The notes under the pieces are model-generated. The model did no database searches, was not told where the DNA came from, and saw only the letters and a list, made by a program, of their open reading frames with translations. A DNA stretch of 64,000 nt from contig CM037871.1 in assembly GCA_021292105.1 (NCBI GenBank), positions 36,385,854-36,449,853 of the forward strand, written 5' to 3'. The DNA comes from Anadara kagoshimensis. Lineage: Eukaryota > Mollusca > Bivalvia > Arcoida > Arcidae. Positions 1 to 12,539 of this stretch are shown one piece after another (within the stretch, counting starts at the first letter, position 1; the number at the start of each line of letters is the position of its first letter). Both the position numbers and the translations under genes were made by a program.

Positions 1-260
1 TTTCCGCGAATTTTCACCAAAAGGAAGTTTTGCGACATGAATTTTCGCGATATATATCCAATCTTTAATGCAACATGTAATCTAACATTCACCGTTTTAA
101 GAACTCTTTTTTCAGTTGCCCTGTATTCTATGATTAAAAAAGGACTACTTTTCGCGAATCTTTACCAAAACGGAATTTTGCGACACGGATTTTCGCGATA
201 TCCAATCTTTTTCTTCGATCTGACATTCACCCCATCAAGAAATTTCCGTGTGCCCGAAAT
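1..260. repeat. Diverged tandem duplication (about 135-150 bp spacing)
   Basis: Two related blocks both carry a stretch ending in 'ttttgcgacay' followed by 'gattttcgcgatat' and 'ccaatcttt', then a 'tgacattcacc'-like segment. They are offset by about 140 bases. No coding signal supports a gene here; the 79-codon open frame across it is just the repeat. Confidence 0.5.
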
Positions 261-411
261 TACCATTGACGTTTGAATTTAACTGAATGAAATATTTAAA
301 ATAGTCATAGGATTTTTAAAAAAAATCTTCAATTTCGCAAAAAGGACGTACCCATGATAAACAATGAATTATCTACTTCTAAAGTCTTTTTTAATTGCAA
401 ATATGTTGAAA

Positions 412-600
412 GAGCAATAACTACCATGGGAAATGAGCAAACCAACTTGGGTTAATGATATGCGCATCTCCTATCAATGTTGATGCTTTGCTCCAGGTTT
501 CATGAAAAAGTGTTTCATAGTTTTGGAGAATTTTCGCAGACAAGAGTTTCGGACGTACGCAAGGACCGACGGACAGACAGAAACTCGGATTTAATAACCA
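412..600 (+). repeat. Dispersed repeat family A, copy 1
   Basis: The block contains 'gagcaaaccaacttggg', 'gcatctcctatcaatgt', 'tttcatgaaaaagtg' and a 'ggacagacag' tail. Related blocks lie at about 20.77-20.95 kb and 39.39-39.56 kb in the same order, so it is an interspersed repeat and not unique sequence. No transposase or reverse transcriptase remnant is seen. Confidence 0.6.
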
Positions 601-687
601 ATAATAATAATTACAATGGATTATTTTATCACAAAGGTTACTGTCTGTATATGAATAATGATAAGTGTATTGTTTCTGTATTTGCAG

Positions 688-815
688 CAGCTGTTCCAGA
701 AGACTAAACAGAGCTTTATACAGTGTTTGTACGGAGTGTATTATAACCGTCTTAACACTGATAGATGTGCTAGCTATCACTGCTGAACTTCTCATCCGAT
801 TGGAAATATTACAAA
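688..815 (+). CDS. TMEM266-like gene: exon with first membrane helix (S1)
   Basis: The acceptor 'tgtatttgcag' precedes it and the donor 'caaa|gtaaga' follows. The frame gives a basic stretch (RRLNRALYSVC), then a hydrophobic helix (TVLTLIDVLAITAELLI) with an internal aspartate and glutamate, as in S1 segments of voltage sensors. It ends with one leftover base that joins 2975 to make Ile. The acceptor could also be three bases later (second 'cag'). Confidence 0.6.
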
Positions 816-3800
816 GTAAGACAATAAATATATTACAGACCTGTCCAAAGTTTAACACTTAAAGGTCAAACACAAACATACCAATCCATGTTCAAAATCA
901 CACACCCAACGCAAACTAAAAACTTCTTGATACCACTCGGCATATTTGCGAGGATATGTCGGTCAATCAACAGCCGATCTTCGACTTTTTTCATAAGCTG
1001 GGTGTTAAACTTTCGACAGTTCTGTATTGTATTGTATAACAATTGTAAATCCGATTGTCTCATTTATTGTTGTATGATCAAAAATTATTACGGATTTTAA
1101 AAATATTGTTCCAACTGCTGTTACCAGGTACAATAACAAAATCGAAATATAAAGTACAGGCCTGACGAAAGTTTAACACTAAGATAACGGATTAGTGCCC
1201 ACTCGGCATTTTATCTCTGACCTCTTTATCCAGATCCCGCAAGTTTCCCACAGGTGCTATATATCTCTCGGCAGCTTTTCGACAATTAGCCATCCATATC
1301 CTACACAGACTTCGCTCCTTTTCGTTACCTTAGTGTTAAACTCCCGACAGGTCTGGTAAACTTCCAACACGTTCGACAGGCCTGTTAAACTTTCGATTGG
1401 TCACGTTCGACAAGTCTGTTAAACTTTCGACAGGCAGTGGCGTACCGCCCTATACGCAAAAACGCAAGGGCGTACACATAAATTGGTCACAAAAACTATT
1501 TTAAACTAAAAAAGAGTATGAGAGAGAGAGTGTGTGTGTGTTTTTTCGTCTCAAATATTCGCACAAAACATAGACTGGATTGGATAAGATTGAATGGTGT
1601 TTTACCCCAATTCAAGAATATTTCACTTATCCCGAGGCAGTCAGTTCAGGAATGGTGAATCTATGATACAAACGCAGAGAACATGTGTGATTAAACCTGG
1701 TACCCAACCTTCCACTCCCAAGGATCAGTAGGATCCGCATATCCGCATATTTAAAATGTGTAATTAATCTCCAATTTGTATCAAAAAATTAACGCGAGAA
1801 GGTATTGTATATATCTGTCTCAAAATGCATTTTGAAGCATATAGATTTAAAAAATTTTCCGGGGGAGCATGCCCCCTGACCCCCCTACCGTGGTCGCGCC
1901 TTTGGCGCTCCAAGTTTGCATACACATATAATCAGGTCACGGTACGCCGCTGACAGGTCTGTACCGTAATATTGATATTGCTGTATCGCCATGACATGAA
2001 CAGATGGCTGACATGAACCACCATGTTGAATACAAATGAAAGCATAAAACTGTAAACTGTTAGTTTTATGCTCGTTTTCATTTTAATTATAGATCTACGT
2101 GTATTGATCATAAGTTATTCATGGTACATATTGTGTCGCTATTAATTTACCGTATAGAATACCAGAGACGGAAAAGTACTGAAAACAAGATTAGCAAAAC
2201 ATACCACAACTGTAGACCTAAACCTTTTTTCATCTGAATTGCCTTCACAAGTGATTAGACGCTCCCTTGCACTGCCGTTTTAGTTGTATTATAAGTATTA
2301 TAAAGGATACAATAAAATGTAAATTTCTTAAGTATTTCTCAACAACTTAAATTCTCCTTAACTTATATCTGGCAAATGGAATGATAATAATTTGTTTAGG
2401 TTTTAGAGATTTCGTGAATTTAAAGTGTCGTTTTGAAAATCACGTTGAGCTTACAGCCTAAAATCTATTTCAATTTTTTAAACATTCTATTTGTAGTCCT
2501 TTATAATCTGTCAAATAGATTTAAGCTAAGAAAAATCTTAGGAATGATCGTGAAACTGACGCCTGCCGTTATAGGCTTTCTAAACACTGTCGTATATTTA
2601 AGTACTGACAAGACAGCGAGAATCAGTAGAATAACAATGTGTCCAATAAAATTGTTATTCCAAAGTTCAGATGAGTTACAAGCATAATTATGGAATCTGT
2701 TAAAGGATGGATGTTATAATTACTTAACACAACTGATAAGAAACAGTTATCCAAAATAAATTTCTAGTATTATAAAATCCACACACATATTGTCTAAGTG
2801 ATTATGATTATTTTACATTTATACATATAGTGTATAAATACTAAGAACTTCATTTTAATATTCATTGTACTTGTAAATTTCAGACACAGACATATTGTCT
2901 AGGTTATTATTTAGATTTGTACATATTGTGTGTAAAAACTAAGAGCTTCATTTTAATATATTTGTAAATTTCAGTATCTCAAGACAATGCTAACACAAGT
3001 TCATCAACAAATATAGCAGCTACATCACAAACATTAAACGGTAGTCATATTCCAGTTGATCCAGGTGGTCCTGTCTGTGTACAATGTAACGTGACTAGTG
3101 ATTTTGGGAATTTTGTTTGTTCATTTCATTATATCAGTATTTGTATCTCTGGAATATTTATAATTGAGGTGAGTTGGTTTTGATTTTTTTATTCATAGTA
3201 TATACCATCCAATATAGTAATGCAAATACCCTAGACATTTATTTATACAGCTCTTTGCAGGATTCAGAGGGAATTGTTGTACACGGATAATGGAAACAAC
3301 CAAAGCATTGAGCATACAAATAAGCAGACAAACCATTTGGAAGATAATTTTAATAACCTCAATCAAATCGAAAACCAAAATGCAGTTCCAGTGCTTCACT
3401 TCAAGAACTGAACTGTTTAAGGGCTTTATAAGCATCAACATACAACAAAAAGTGTCCCTTTACACAATCTCTCATTTTCTTTTTAAAGTAAATGATTTTA
3501 ATGTATTGAAATCAGCAACAATGCCAAAAATATTAGTATGTCGTTTCTTATGAGACCACTTTTATTCTCCACATATCATAATTATCCATTATTACTATTA
3601 TTATTATTATTTAAATTTTGTTTTAGGTACTATGTAGGTTCGTTACAGGACCAAAAATATTTTGTAAAAGACCAGACCAGGTAAATTTAGTTTTAGATTT
3701 CCGTGAATAAAAACTAAGTTTTACAATTTTCTTTCACATCTATAAGATTACGTTACACCCCTAATACCTTGTAGATGGCAAGCCATTTTGTCTATATTTG

Positions 3801-6800
3801 AGCTGTAATTCTTTTCGTCTTAAAACATTTTTAACATTCATGCTTATAATTTATATTCAATTCCAGTTTAAAGTAATGAATTCATGAAACACAATATGTT
3901 TCGTGCGATTTGTTTTGTAACATTTTGAGTTTGTTAAAATAAGACTTATTTGTATTTCTTATGCTTATCTTTAAATTTGTGATTGAAGATCCATTCAATA
4001 TTACATTTACTTTTGAAACCAATAGACTTGAGGCTGTTTGTTACGAATCCTTGGTTGTGTTGGCGATTGGCTGTTTATTTATTTCAATAGGTGTTTCGAG
4101 TTCTTTGTTGTGTTGGCGGTTGGCTCTTTATTTTCTTCTACTATAGCTGTTTATTTCCCGTTCTTGGTTGTGTTTGCTTTAGTCCTGAACATGGTTTTCG
4201 ATAACAATTTTTGTTTATATTACAGATAATCGATGGTTTTGTTGTTTTGCTGCTAGTTACCATGGAGATATTATTTACAGTATTTTGGAATGAAGTTTTA
4301 TGTTACCATGGTGCCGTAGAAGCTGCAACATATTTAGTCATATTTAGAGTAATAAGAATTCCAAGAGCATGTACAAGTAAGTAGCCAATATCCGACCAAA
4401 CAAATTATGTTCAGTTAAATGGAAAGTGACTACTGAATAAAGACGTTATACAATAATAAAAACACATTTTAAAAAATAAAACGTGCTTTCAACAGCAAAA
4501 TTATGACAATAAAATGCAAAAGGTCACTAGGTCACATTATTTTTTCAACACTGAAAGCACGTAATACTTTTAATAACGCATTTAAAATACGCAATATATT
4601 CCTGATGTGTTATTTTTCAAAACGGTCAATTCCATGTAAAACCGCATTTCAAATACGTAACAACGCATTACTTATACAAGTACTATATCGTGTATTTTAA
4701 AATGAAATAACTTTGGGGGGTTGGCATTAACGCTGAATAACCTAGCAAACCAAACACAAAGTCCACTGAACTAGCCGTTCAAATGCCATTGTATCCATTT
4801 TGAGGACATTTCATACATTATCAAACCTATCAGTTCATGTTTCAATCACATTCCCAAAAGAAAATTAAAAAAAACTTTGTCAAATTTAGTTAAACACGCG
4901 AACTTCCACCAGGAAAGTGATGCCTTGGATTCTGAGTGCCCCCGAATGGTAAGCACCTACTGTTATCTAGCTAAAACCGCCACATGTGAAATTAAAATTG
5001 AGAATGAAACAAGGAACTATGGGACGTGTAAAATATCCAGAACAACCTTTGTTACAGAAACGTCATATTTATAACCATAAGAAACAATTTTACATGGTGG
5101 ATAGTAAATGTGTGTTACGTGTTCAGAAAGTATTTTTTATGCAAAGGGTGAATGAAGCTAACAATTCCTGTAAAGTCGTTGAAAGACTCTTCCAAATTTT
5201 TATGTCTTGTTTAGCTTCTACAAGACTACCCCATTGATAAGATTAGACTTATACCTGAATTATAACGCCCACAAAAAAGCTTAAGGATTTGAAACTTGAC
5301 AAACGTGATGACTTCAATTTTCCTATCGTCAACTTTCATTTTCTATGCAGCAATACCTGCTTATGGTTTATTAGTTTCCCAATTAATACGCTACGGTAGA
5401 GCTTGTTCCCACCACAGGGACTTTGTACATCGAAGCAGACTGCTTGAAAATAAATTGTTGACGCAGGGATATTGCAAGCTTATGGCCGTTATCACAGTAT
5501 TGTTGATAAGTTTGATGTCTCTGTGTCCAGGATTGCCCTGGATATATTTGACGTCCCAGAGTTCCATGTTCGTTTCAGTGCCTTTCACACATATTTTATT
5601 ACACACATGGCAGGTGTAGCTAGTTTAACAGGAGGTGCTTTCCCTTCCGGAGCACCCGGCCTCACTTCCCTGGTGGAAGTTCAACGTCTAACTTAACGTG
5701 TCAGTTCCAAAGTTTTTATTTTGCCTCTAGATTGTGATTCGGACATGGATTAGTATGTTTGTTTTTGATTAAACATTGTTTATGTCTGTTTAGTGTCCAA
5801 AGAGAGATATGCTGAGAAAATGGAACTTACAACACATTATTTACGAGAATGTAAATTAAAGAGTGATCAGGAAAACAAACATTATCAACGTACTATAAAA
5901 AGCCAAGAAGTAAGTATAGACGCCATAGGTTTGAAATACATTTACATCCTATTAGCAAACAGCAATTTGGCAAAAGCAAGGTGTAAAAATACAAGAAAAT
6001 AAATGATTTTTGTTGAGTTCGAATATTAGTTAATAACTGGATGAATGTATTGGAACAGATTGAAACATAGTTGCATGTTTAGACTCTAAGTCAATGAAAG
6101 AATTTTTTTTAGAAATTTTAGCTTTGACTCAGAGATATTACAAGCCTATAGGCCTACCATGTCCCTTAAAACGTTTCATGCGTTTTTTACGTGATCAAAC
6201 TATTGGTCATAAGTATGATTTCTGAATCCAAAATTATATTGGGTAAATGTGACGTCTCATAGTTCCATGTTCCTTTCATTTTGAATTTTTCTTGTGTACT
6301 TGGGAGTGTAGCTGGCTAGACAAAAGACACTTACCCTTCAAGAGCAACCGGACTTACTTCCCTAGTGGAAGTTCACATGTTCATATGCCAGTTTTCAAAG
6401 TTTCAAATTTGTTTTTAAGACTGTGGTTTTGACATGGTTGCTTGAATTTCTTGTGTTTTTCATAGGAACAAATAGAGAATCTTAAGAAACAAATACTTCG
6501 ATATGAAATAGAACATACAAAAGAAAGAGGAAAGTATACACAGAGAAGATCTGACGAAGGTAAACATACAACTAGAACATTATTTTTATTTCCTTAGAAT
6601 GAATGTGCAAGCCTGATGCCAACGCATCCACGCTAGGAAGGCATTGGGGGCATGCCCTCTTGAAAATTTTGGACAAATGAAGCGAGTTGGTACATTTTTT
6701 GCATTCTAAAACAACAATATTTATATGAGTAAAATGATAATTCAAATTCGGTTTTGGACCGTTCTTATTCAATGACAGGATTACAGCAGGAAGAAAAATG

Positions 6801-8828
6801 TACATATTTTTTCTGGATTTTGCTTTTACGCCACAGCATAATGTGCCTCTCTTAGTTTTTGATTTAGTTGGAATCACAAGTATTTATTTTTTATTTTGCT
6901 GACATCAGTCTGTGTATAACTTTCAAATCAAGATTCCCACTTGCTAGTTTCCTTTTCAATTTAGGTTATTCATAACAGCTGCGTTTCACATGAGTTTTTA
7001 CTTTTATCAAATAGGTAAATATACACTTTGTATAATTTGTGTTTACAAACTTGTTATGTATTTTAGATAGTCCTGTTTCCCAGAATGGGCATATACCAAA
7101 TCACTATCAGAATGCAGTAAAGGTACAAATGACTCCAAATCAACTTACAGAAAATCACATCACAGAAGTTGACAGTACCAATGTTAACCAGGACAATAAA
7201 ACTACTGAAAATAATGCTCAAACAAAGTTACCAAATGGTGGTAGTAAAAAAAGTAATAGTACCAGGGAATCTGGACATGAGTCCAGTAATGATATTAATA
7301 AGGACCAGAATGTTGGGGAAGGTGTACAAGAATATGAACAAGGCACTGGTGAATTTATACCTGTGCTTGACAATAATGAAGAAAACGCGAAAACAGCAAA
7401 AAGTGATAATACTGAACAGAAATCTGATGGTTCTTTATCTAATAAACACAAAAAGTTGAAAAAGTCTGTTTCTGAAGGTAGTGGTTTTAACACTGATTCT
7501 GTGGTAGAGAACAAGTTACCGAGAACAAATAGTTCAAAGGATTTCCAAAGATCAAGTTCTGTTGATGTTGGACACGTGCACGATATAGTGGCACAAATTG
7601 AGTCGTATGGCAATGTAACAAAGTTACAAAGAAAACACAGTGATAAGGAACAGTTAATGAGTTAGTATATATGTTCTTCTTTCGCCTTCACACATTGGTA
7701 GATTTCTGTTTATTTTAGCTTTTTATTGTGGTTCAAACTACATGTACTGGTAGATAATTGTAAAAATTGAATTTCAACATGAATTTAGATTAATGGATAA
7801 AAGAATACATTAATCTCTATCACACATTGGTATATTTCTTTTTTGTTTTTTCCATTTTCTGTAATTTCTGTAAATTACATATAGACAGCAGTTGGTATAT
7901 TTCTGTAATATGCAAACTGCTTTTATAAAATATTTAAAATCAAATTTCAATTTATATTTCGAATGTTGACTGGAATAATACATTGTTCTTACAATTTTGA
8001 TTAACGATAAATTTGCTTACAATTTTCAAGAGTATTGTAAATTTTATTTTGATATCTAGATGATGATGAGAATGATTCAGCCCTCGGAGCAGATAACATG
8101 GGTCTGGATATTGACGAGCTAGACGAAGTCCAGCGTCGGAATTTACCGGTTATGGCTGAATATGAAGGAACACGGACATACAGGAGCGCGGTAAAACGTT
8201 TATAATATAATAAAAAATAATGAAAGTTGTTTAATAATTTAAGTACCCGTTCAAATGATTTAGCCATTCCATAAGCAACATCATGTTGACATTTAAATTA
8301 CTTGTCTATTGTCAGTATTTCAATGACACTAGAAGCCAACAAAATTCTTACTTTTCATGTAATATTCTAGTGGCCATAAATGAACTTATCTTCTCAATTT
8401 GATTGGGGATGTCAATATCTAGTCAGTCATTATGAGATTCAGTATTGCACAAACTACACTCCCAAAGCAGATATACTCCCCCTAGCACTGTAGTTTAAGT
8501 GGTATCGTAAATGATAAAATTAAATAATCCTGTTCATGTTCAAATCACAATTCCAAAAACAAACCAAACACTTTGAGAACTGGAGAAATATGTAAAACAG
8601 GTGAGCTTCTACCAGGAAAGTGAAACCGTGTGTTTTGAATAGGTAAACAGCTCCTGTTTAGCTAGCGACACCTGCCATGTGTGAAAATCAAAATTAAAAT
8701 GAAAGAAACCAAATGTGAGGTGTCATATCTAGGACAGATTATGATGCAGAGACATCATACTTAACAACAACATTATAATGACAATATATTTTTATTTTCA
8801 GGAGGGTATCCCACTTACTGATTTGTAA
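688..8828 (+). CDS. Voltage-sensor-domain / coiled-coil membrane protein, TMEM266-like (spliced, 5' end missing)
   Basis: Nine plus-strand exons join in phase: 688-815, 2975-3168, 3627-3680, 4226-4376, 5794-5909, 6466-6559, 7067-7660, 8060-8190 and 8802-8828 (stop TAA). Each internal edge has AG/GT signals and every leftover base completes a sensible codon. The product has four hydrophobic segments: one in exon 1, one at the end of exon 2 running into exon 3, and two in exon 4. The last holds arginines in an S4-like spacing (RVIRIPR). A charged coiled coil and a long polar tail follow. This order matches the TMEM266/HVRP1 and Hv1-type voltage-sensor families, and the coiled coil after S4 and the long tail favour TMEM266. 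The protein would sit in a membrane as a voltage sensor. The C-terminus TDL fits a class I PDZ ligand. No initiator exon was found, so the gene probably begins left of the window. Confidence 0.66.
836..1024. mobile_element. MITE, family CAGRCCTGTCGAAAGTTTAAC, copy 1
   Basis: Starts CAGACCTGTCCAAAGTTTAA and ends with the inverse 'gttaaactttcgacagttctg'. Two further copies (1157-1355, 51821-52021) have the same size of about 190-200 bp and the same ends. No clear target duplication. Non-coding. CAG ends and size would fit a hAT-type non-autonomous element, but this is inference. Confidence 0.6.
1157..1355. mobile_element. MITE, family CAGRCCTGTCGAAAGTTTAAC, copy 2
   Basis: Begins CAGGCCTGACGAAAGTTTAA and ends 'gttaaactcccgacaggtctg'. 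'ATAAAGTA' precedes it, as at the 51.8-kb copy, so the family consensus may extend outward. Further fragments with 'gttaaactttcgacagg' follow to about 1440. Confidence 0.6.
1590..1660 (-). repeat. SINE 3'-tail fragment
   Basis: Contains 'caagaatatttcacttat', the inverse of the tail shared by the full SINEs at 41.6 kb and 53.3 kb. The tRNA-like head is missing, so it is a truncated, minus-oriented copy. Confidence 0.5.
2786..2974 (+). repeat. Tandem duplication containing the exon-2 splice acceptor
   Basis: Two roughly 95-base units each contain 'acatattgtct', 'ttcattttaata' and end with 'ttgtaaatttcag' (ending at 2883 and 2974). Only the second acceptor keeps the TMEM266-like frame open; using the first would add 91 bases with an in-frame TAA. 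Confidence 0.7.
2975..4376 (+). CDS. TMEM266-like gene: exons 2-4, S2-S3-S4 of the voltage sensor
   Basis: Exons 2975-3168, 3627-3680 and 4226-4376. The first starts with a Ser/Thr/Asn-rich extracellular-type loop with an N-x-S and an N-x-T sequon and a C-x2-C pair. It then gives S2, which ends in GIFIIE and runs on into VLCRFV in the next exon. The third gives S3 (IIDGFVVLLLVTMEIL, aspartate near the start) and S4 with regularly spaced arginines. The intron between exons 3 and 4 has an open reading stretch with membrane-like composition that is not needed by the model. Confidence 0.62.
4740..5780. repeat. Dispersed repeat family B, two copies head to head
   Basis: About 4740-5075 (minus) and 5290-5780 (plus) are copies of one long repeat. 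Its hallmarks are 'tgcagcaatacctgctt', 'gcagggatattgcaagc', 'gagcacccggcctcacttcc' and 'agtttttattttgc'. Related pieces occur at 6.24-6.45, 8.52-8.78, 10.31-10.65, 10.94-11.09, 12.54-13.01, 13.27-13.45, 14.09-14.58 and 40.94-41.11 kb. No coding domain recognised. It fills most of the intron before the coiled-coil exons. Confidence 0.6.
5794..6559 (+). CDS. TMEM266-like gene: coiled-coil exons
   Basis: Exons 5794-5909 and 6466-6559. The leftover A of the S4 exon plus TG makes Met, then a strongly charged helix follows (KERYAEKMEL, then EQIENLKKQILRYEIEH). Heptad spacing of Leu/Ile in the second exon suggests a coiled coil directly after S4, as in Hv1 and TMEM266 where it drives dimerisation. 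Both donors are clean (gtaagt, gtaaac). Confidence 0.62.
7067..8828 (+). CDS. TMEM266-like gene: polar C-terminal tail and stop
   Basis: Exons 7067-7660, 8060-8190 and 8802-8828. The large exon encodes about 198 residues rich in Asn, Ser, Lys, Glu and Gln, low in hydrophobics and presumably disordered. The next exon is acidic (NDDENDSALGADNMGLDIDE). The last is only nine codons with stop: EGIPLTDL then TAA. The donor after 7660 is gttagt, a weaker but acceptable site. A polyadenylation signal follows at 8959. Confidence 0.62.
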
Positions 8829-8958
8829 AGTGGGTTTGCATGGCGTAATTGTCCTATTCCTTCTTCAGTACAGAAAATATATTACAGGATATACCATTAT
8901 TATGTAAAACAGTCAGTGGATAAAGAAATCCAGAGCCTGTTGCTTTTCAAGTATTTTC

Positions 8959-8964
8959 AATAAA
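8959..8964 (+). promoter_or_regulatory. Polyadenylation signal AATAAA for the TMEM266-like gene
   Basis: A canonical AATAAA lies 130 bases after the stop codon, followed within 30 bases by TG-rich sequence ('gttgttgtaagg'), a typical cleavage context. Confidence 0.5.
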
Positions 8965-9270
8965 TGTGATTAACATGTATTATGATCATTATTGTTGTTG
9001 TAAGGAATATCTGTTATGCGGACATTTTTTGTATTGAATTTTTTTCATAATTCTCGATGAGATGTAACACCGGGCGATTTTAAAACATGTTCCCATTTAA
9101 GAAATCCGTGTGAAAATATTATCAGGTGAATAAAAAAGTATGAAAATCCTATGGAAGTCATATACAGTGTACACATTTGATGGAAAGTCTAAAAATATGG
9201 GACCATTTGTAAAACATATTGAAAACAGATAGAAAGCTGATTACCTCATATTGAACAATATGGACAGATA

Positions 9271-9479
9271 CTGTAAACGTATTTAATTTTGCGTGTATTT
9301 ATTTTTGCGGTTTAGGAAATTTAGACATATCAGCGTAGTTAATTTTTTAACGTTTTTGAAATATGCACTTTAACATAATAAGTATAATATAATTTTTGCT
9401 TGGTATTAATTTCCGCGCAAATCAAACGACCGCGAAAGACGTGAAAATTAGTACATCTCGAAAATAAATACGTTTACAG
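9271..9479. mobile_element. MITE with CTGTAAACGTATTTA inverted ends and TA duplication
   Basis: Ends CTGTAAACGTATTTA and its inverse TAAATACGTTTACAG, flanked by TA on both sides (9269-9270 and 9480-9481). Length 209 bp, non-coding. A TA target site points to the Tc1/mariner-like group or a related TA-inserting family. Confidence 0.75.
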
Positions 9480-10068
9480 TATGCTTTTACCATAAAATTA
9501 TTATACATGTGCGTATGGTGACGTGACCAAACGATGGTGGATTTTCCTGTGTAGAGACAATTTGATTGTTATGGTACCTAATGTGATAATATTCTAGCAT
9601 TATTAACAAAACCAATTTTATAGTGTATGATAACTATGTTAAAATATATCTGTTTAGGGTAAGTGTGGTTGTTATGCTAATTAATGTTATTTTTTCTGTG
9701 ATAATATAATAGTATTTTAAACATGTACAATTACAATGAAATGTCACCATTGTGTCTTTTGTTTATCTGCATTCTTTCCAGTGCTCAAAATAATACTTAT
9801 TTTATTTATTATTGTGACAATTTCACCTCTGTACTATGAATGTTCTTCTACTTAAGCTCAAAATACTACAAAATAGCTTGCTTTATTTTGTTACTTCCTC
9901 ATGTTTATGTACTGATGTCTCTGCCTTATAAGGCTTATGTATAAACATATTTCATGTTCAGTTGTTCATGTTAAAATGTTAGATGTTTCGTGTATTTCAT
10001 GCTCAGATTTTTAAATAACTTTTTGTCACATATTCAGTTGTTCATATATTTCGTATTTCATATATTTC

Positions 10069-10160
10069 ATATTCAAATGTTAATTGCTTTCATGTATTTC
10101 ATATTCAAATGTTAATTGCTTTCATGTATTTCATATTCAAATGTAAAATGCTTTCATATT
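10069..10160. repeat. Short tandem repeat, about 32-bp unit, three copies
   Basis: The phrase 'gctttcatgtatttcatatt' recurs with 'caaatgttaatt' between copies, with 'caaatgtaaaat' in the last one. No gene overlaps it. Confidence 0.65.
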
Positions 10161-12336
10161 CAGATATAAGATTTTTTTTATGTATTTTATTTCAATATTT
10201 TAAAATTTTATTTTTAACTCATATCCCAATAGTCAGACAATAATATATAAAGTTCTATATGCTTCCTAGTATGTTGTAGCAAATGTTTTCTAATCCAAAA
10301 CTTAAGTAAAACATTAACATACCCTTCCGCAGCACACGGCCTCACTTTCTTGTTGGGAGTTAACTTGTTGAAATTAGTTTTCAAATTGTGATTTGCTCGT
10401 GATTTGAATATAAAGAGGTATGTTTGTGTTTGCTCGTACAATTGTTGTTGTATGTGTCCTGTACTGGAAAAATAAATTTCGAACGAATTATTAGTGTCTT
10501 CTCAATTTACATTTATATAAACATAATGGTCTCCCTCCCGTATCACCCGGCCTCACTTGGTGTAAGTTCACGTGTTTTACTTAATTTATCAGTTTTCATA
10601 GTTTCTACTTTGTTTTGGGATTGTGATTCGGATTGGTATTTTTTTCAATTGGTAAACGAAGATGACTGGATACCAAGTTTTACGCTTCAGGTTCAGGTTA
10701 TAATCAATCAGCCACAGAGATGCCGGTTCATAATCAAAACAAAACTAAAATTAAAACAATAACATAAGTGGTTGATTACCAATCCGTGTCCATATAATAA
10801 ATGAAAAATCGTACATGTAACAGATGTTATGATAAACAAATATGATTAATATGTACTATCGCCCACCTTGACATTATCTGGCTTTGCTTCATCAGTAAAA
10901 CAAATACATTTTTATCATTTATTTTAAACATTTGGAACATTTGTTGGGTGTAACTAGCTAAACAGGAGATATTTACCCTTCCGGAGCAACCGGCCTCGCT
11001 TCCGTGGTGAAGTCCACGTTTTAAATTGAATTGTCTGTTTCAAAGTTTTTATTTTGCTTTGGACATGAATAAGTATTTTTGTCTTTATTTACATAGAAAC
11101 CTCTGAAAATGTCCTAATTCTTTGCAGTTATGTTTTATCATACTTGAATAATAACGCTTTTATCACTGATGTCCGATTCGAACTCTGTGCAAGTTTATAT
11201 TAATGCATTTTGTTGATATAACTTTTTATCAGATTTTAATATATATTTGCTGGTCAAATATAAAATTTGCTCTGTTTTTGGTAACATGTGTTTATTAAAT
11301 ATATCTACTTTTATCAGTTTCATTTTAGATAAATTGGATACCGAAATATCATAGTTAGTTTGGAATTATAGAATAATTCAGAACTGATATGACTATTCTT
11401 ACCAAAAATGATCTTTAGATCATTAGGCCACAACAAATTTATTTTAAGTTCTACGTATTTATTTTTGGAAAAAAATTGAGGCGAGCTAGCGATTAAAGAT
11501 TAAATGTAATTTTGTTCCACTGGAATTTTTTATGTACGTCATCGTCACCAACGTACTTATGATGTTGAAACACAAATATTTATCACGAATACAAAACTGG
11601 ACCAAACGTGCCATGTTGGACATTTTAGACAGGCGGAAACGATTTGAAAATGATTTTTTGGGGGTGGGAGGGTCGCAGCATTTGGCTTGGCCTTAGCTAT
11701 ATGTTGCCACCACCAGTTGTACTTCTAATAAGTCGTAGAATACAACTATAAATGATGTATGTGAAATGATATGAATATCTAGACATTGTTGTTTAAAACG
11801 TATATATTCCAACACATTTTATGTAAAACAAAATGCATTCAATGGACACTAATTAATTATTGAAAGGAATGTCCATTAGTGTTCCTTTGAATATGAATAT
11901 GTGATTACTACCTGTAGTATATTACGACTTTTGACCTCAGTTGTTTGATATTTTTTTCTCTTATAGAAAATTTCTATATAAGACCCAGTGCTGTCATCAT
12001 TCACTGCTGTTATTGTTGATTATGTCTTTATTGTGATATCTAATAAATAAATAGTATATATATATATTTAAATGTTGATATAAAGTTGAGTTCTTTTGTT
12101 TATTATATAAGCCAATATACTAATATGTAGTGCTGAATAGCGATTCTGATTCTTTTGTCAAGTACCATACGAATTCCAAACATAAATATACTGACGATAC
12201 TATCAACAAAATATTTTGACGACATATTTATAATATTTCGTAATGCATGTATAATTTTCCAAAAACAATCGATATACCAATGGGCACAAACTGTGTACCA
12301 TTGCCGTTTAGTTGTTTCTTTATTCTTTTGAAACAG

Positions 12337-12524
12337 AATTTATGCAGAACTTGTTAAATCTTGAGAGGAAAGTCCTAAACCATTCAACTCCACATACAGA
12401 TAGATATAAAGATGGCGTTTTAGATCATAATAATCCTAAATTTGGAGATCATGTGAATGTCATCTATCAAAGTGATCTTGAAACAAAAGATGCGACTGTT
12501 TCTTCAAGCCATGCTTCTTATTAG
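12337..12524 (+). CDS. Terminal-exon-like ORF, unassigned
   Basis: The acceptor 'tattcttttgaaacag' is followed by 61 sense codons and TAG. The peptide is polar (starts FMQNLLNLERKVLNHS) and matches no family I recognise. The exon starts in phase 1, so it could join the leftover G of 6466-6559 or the leftover A of 7067-7660 as an alternative last exon of the TMEM266-like gene. It could also be a repeat-borne exon, because repeat B sequence follows immediately and a decayed copy of the whole arrangement lies at 13.86-14.58 kb. The reading frame is intact only here. Confidence 0.35.
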
Positions 12525-12539
12525 ACTTTAAAGTAACAA

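Larger units (their letters stand above)
8829..12336. other. Gene-free interval after the TMEM266-like gene
   Basis: Holds the 3' UTR and polyadenylation signal of the upstream gene, a MITE at 9271-9479, a short tandem repeat at 10069-10160, and pieces of dispersed repeat B at about 10.31-10.65 and 10.94-11.09 kb. The rest is AT-rich sequence without convincing exons on either strand. The 112-codon open frame at 10424-10762 crosses repeat B and is not supported as a gene. Confidence 0.5.

Noticed and set aside
10424-10762. 112-codon ORF on the plus strand
   Set aside because: It overlaps dispersed repeat B and has low-complexity hydrophobic content; no family, no splice signals.
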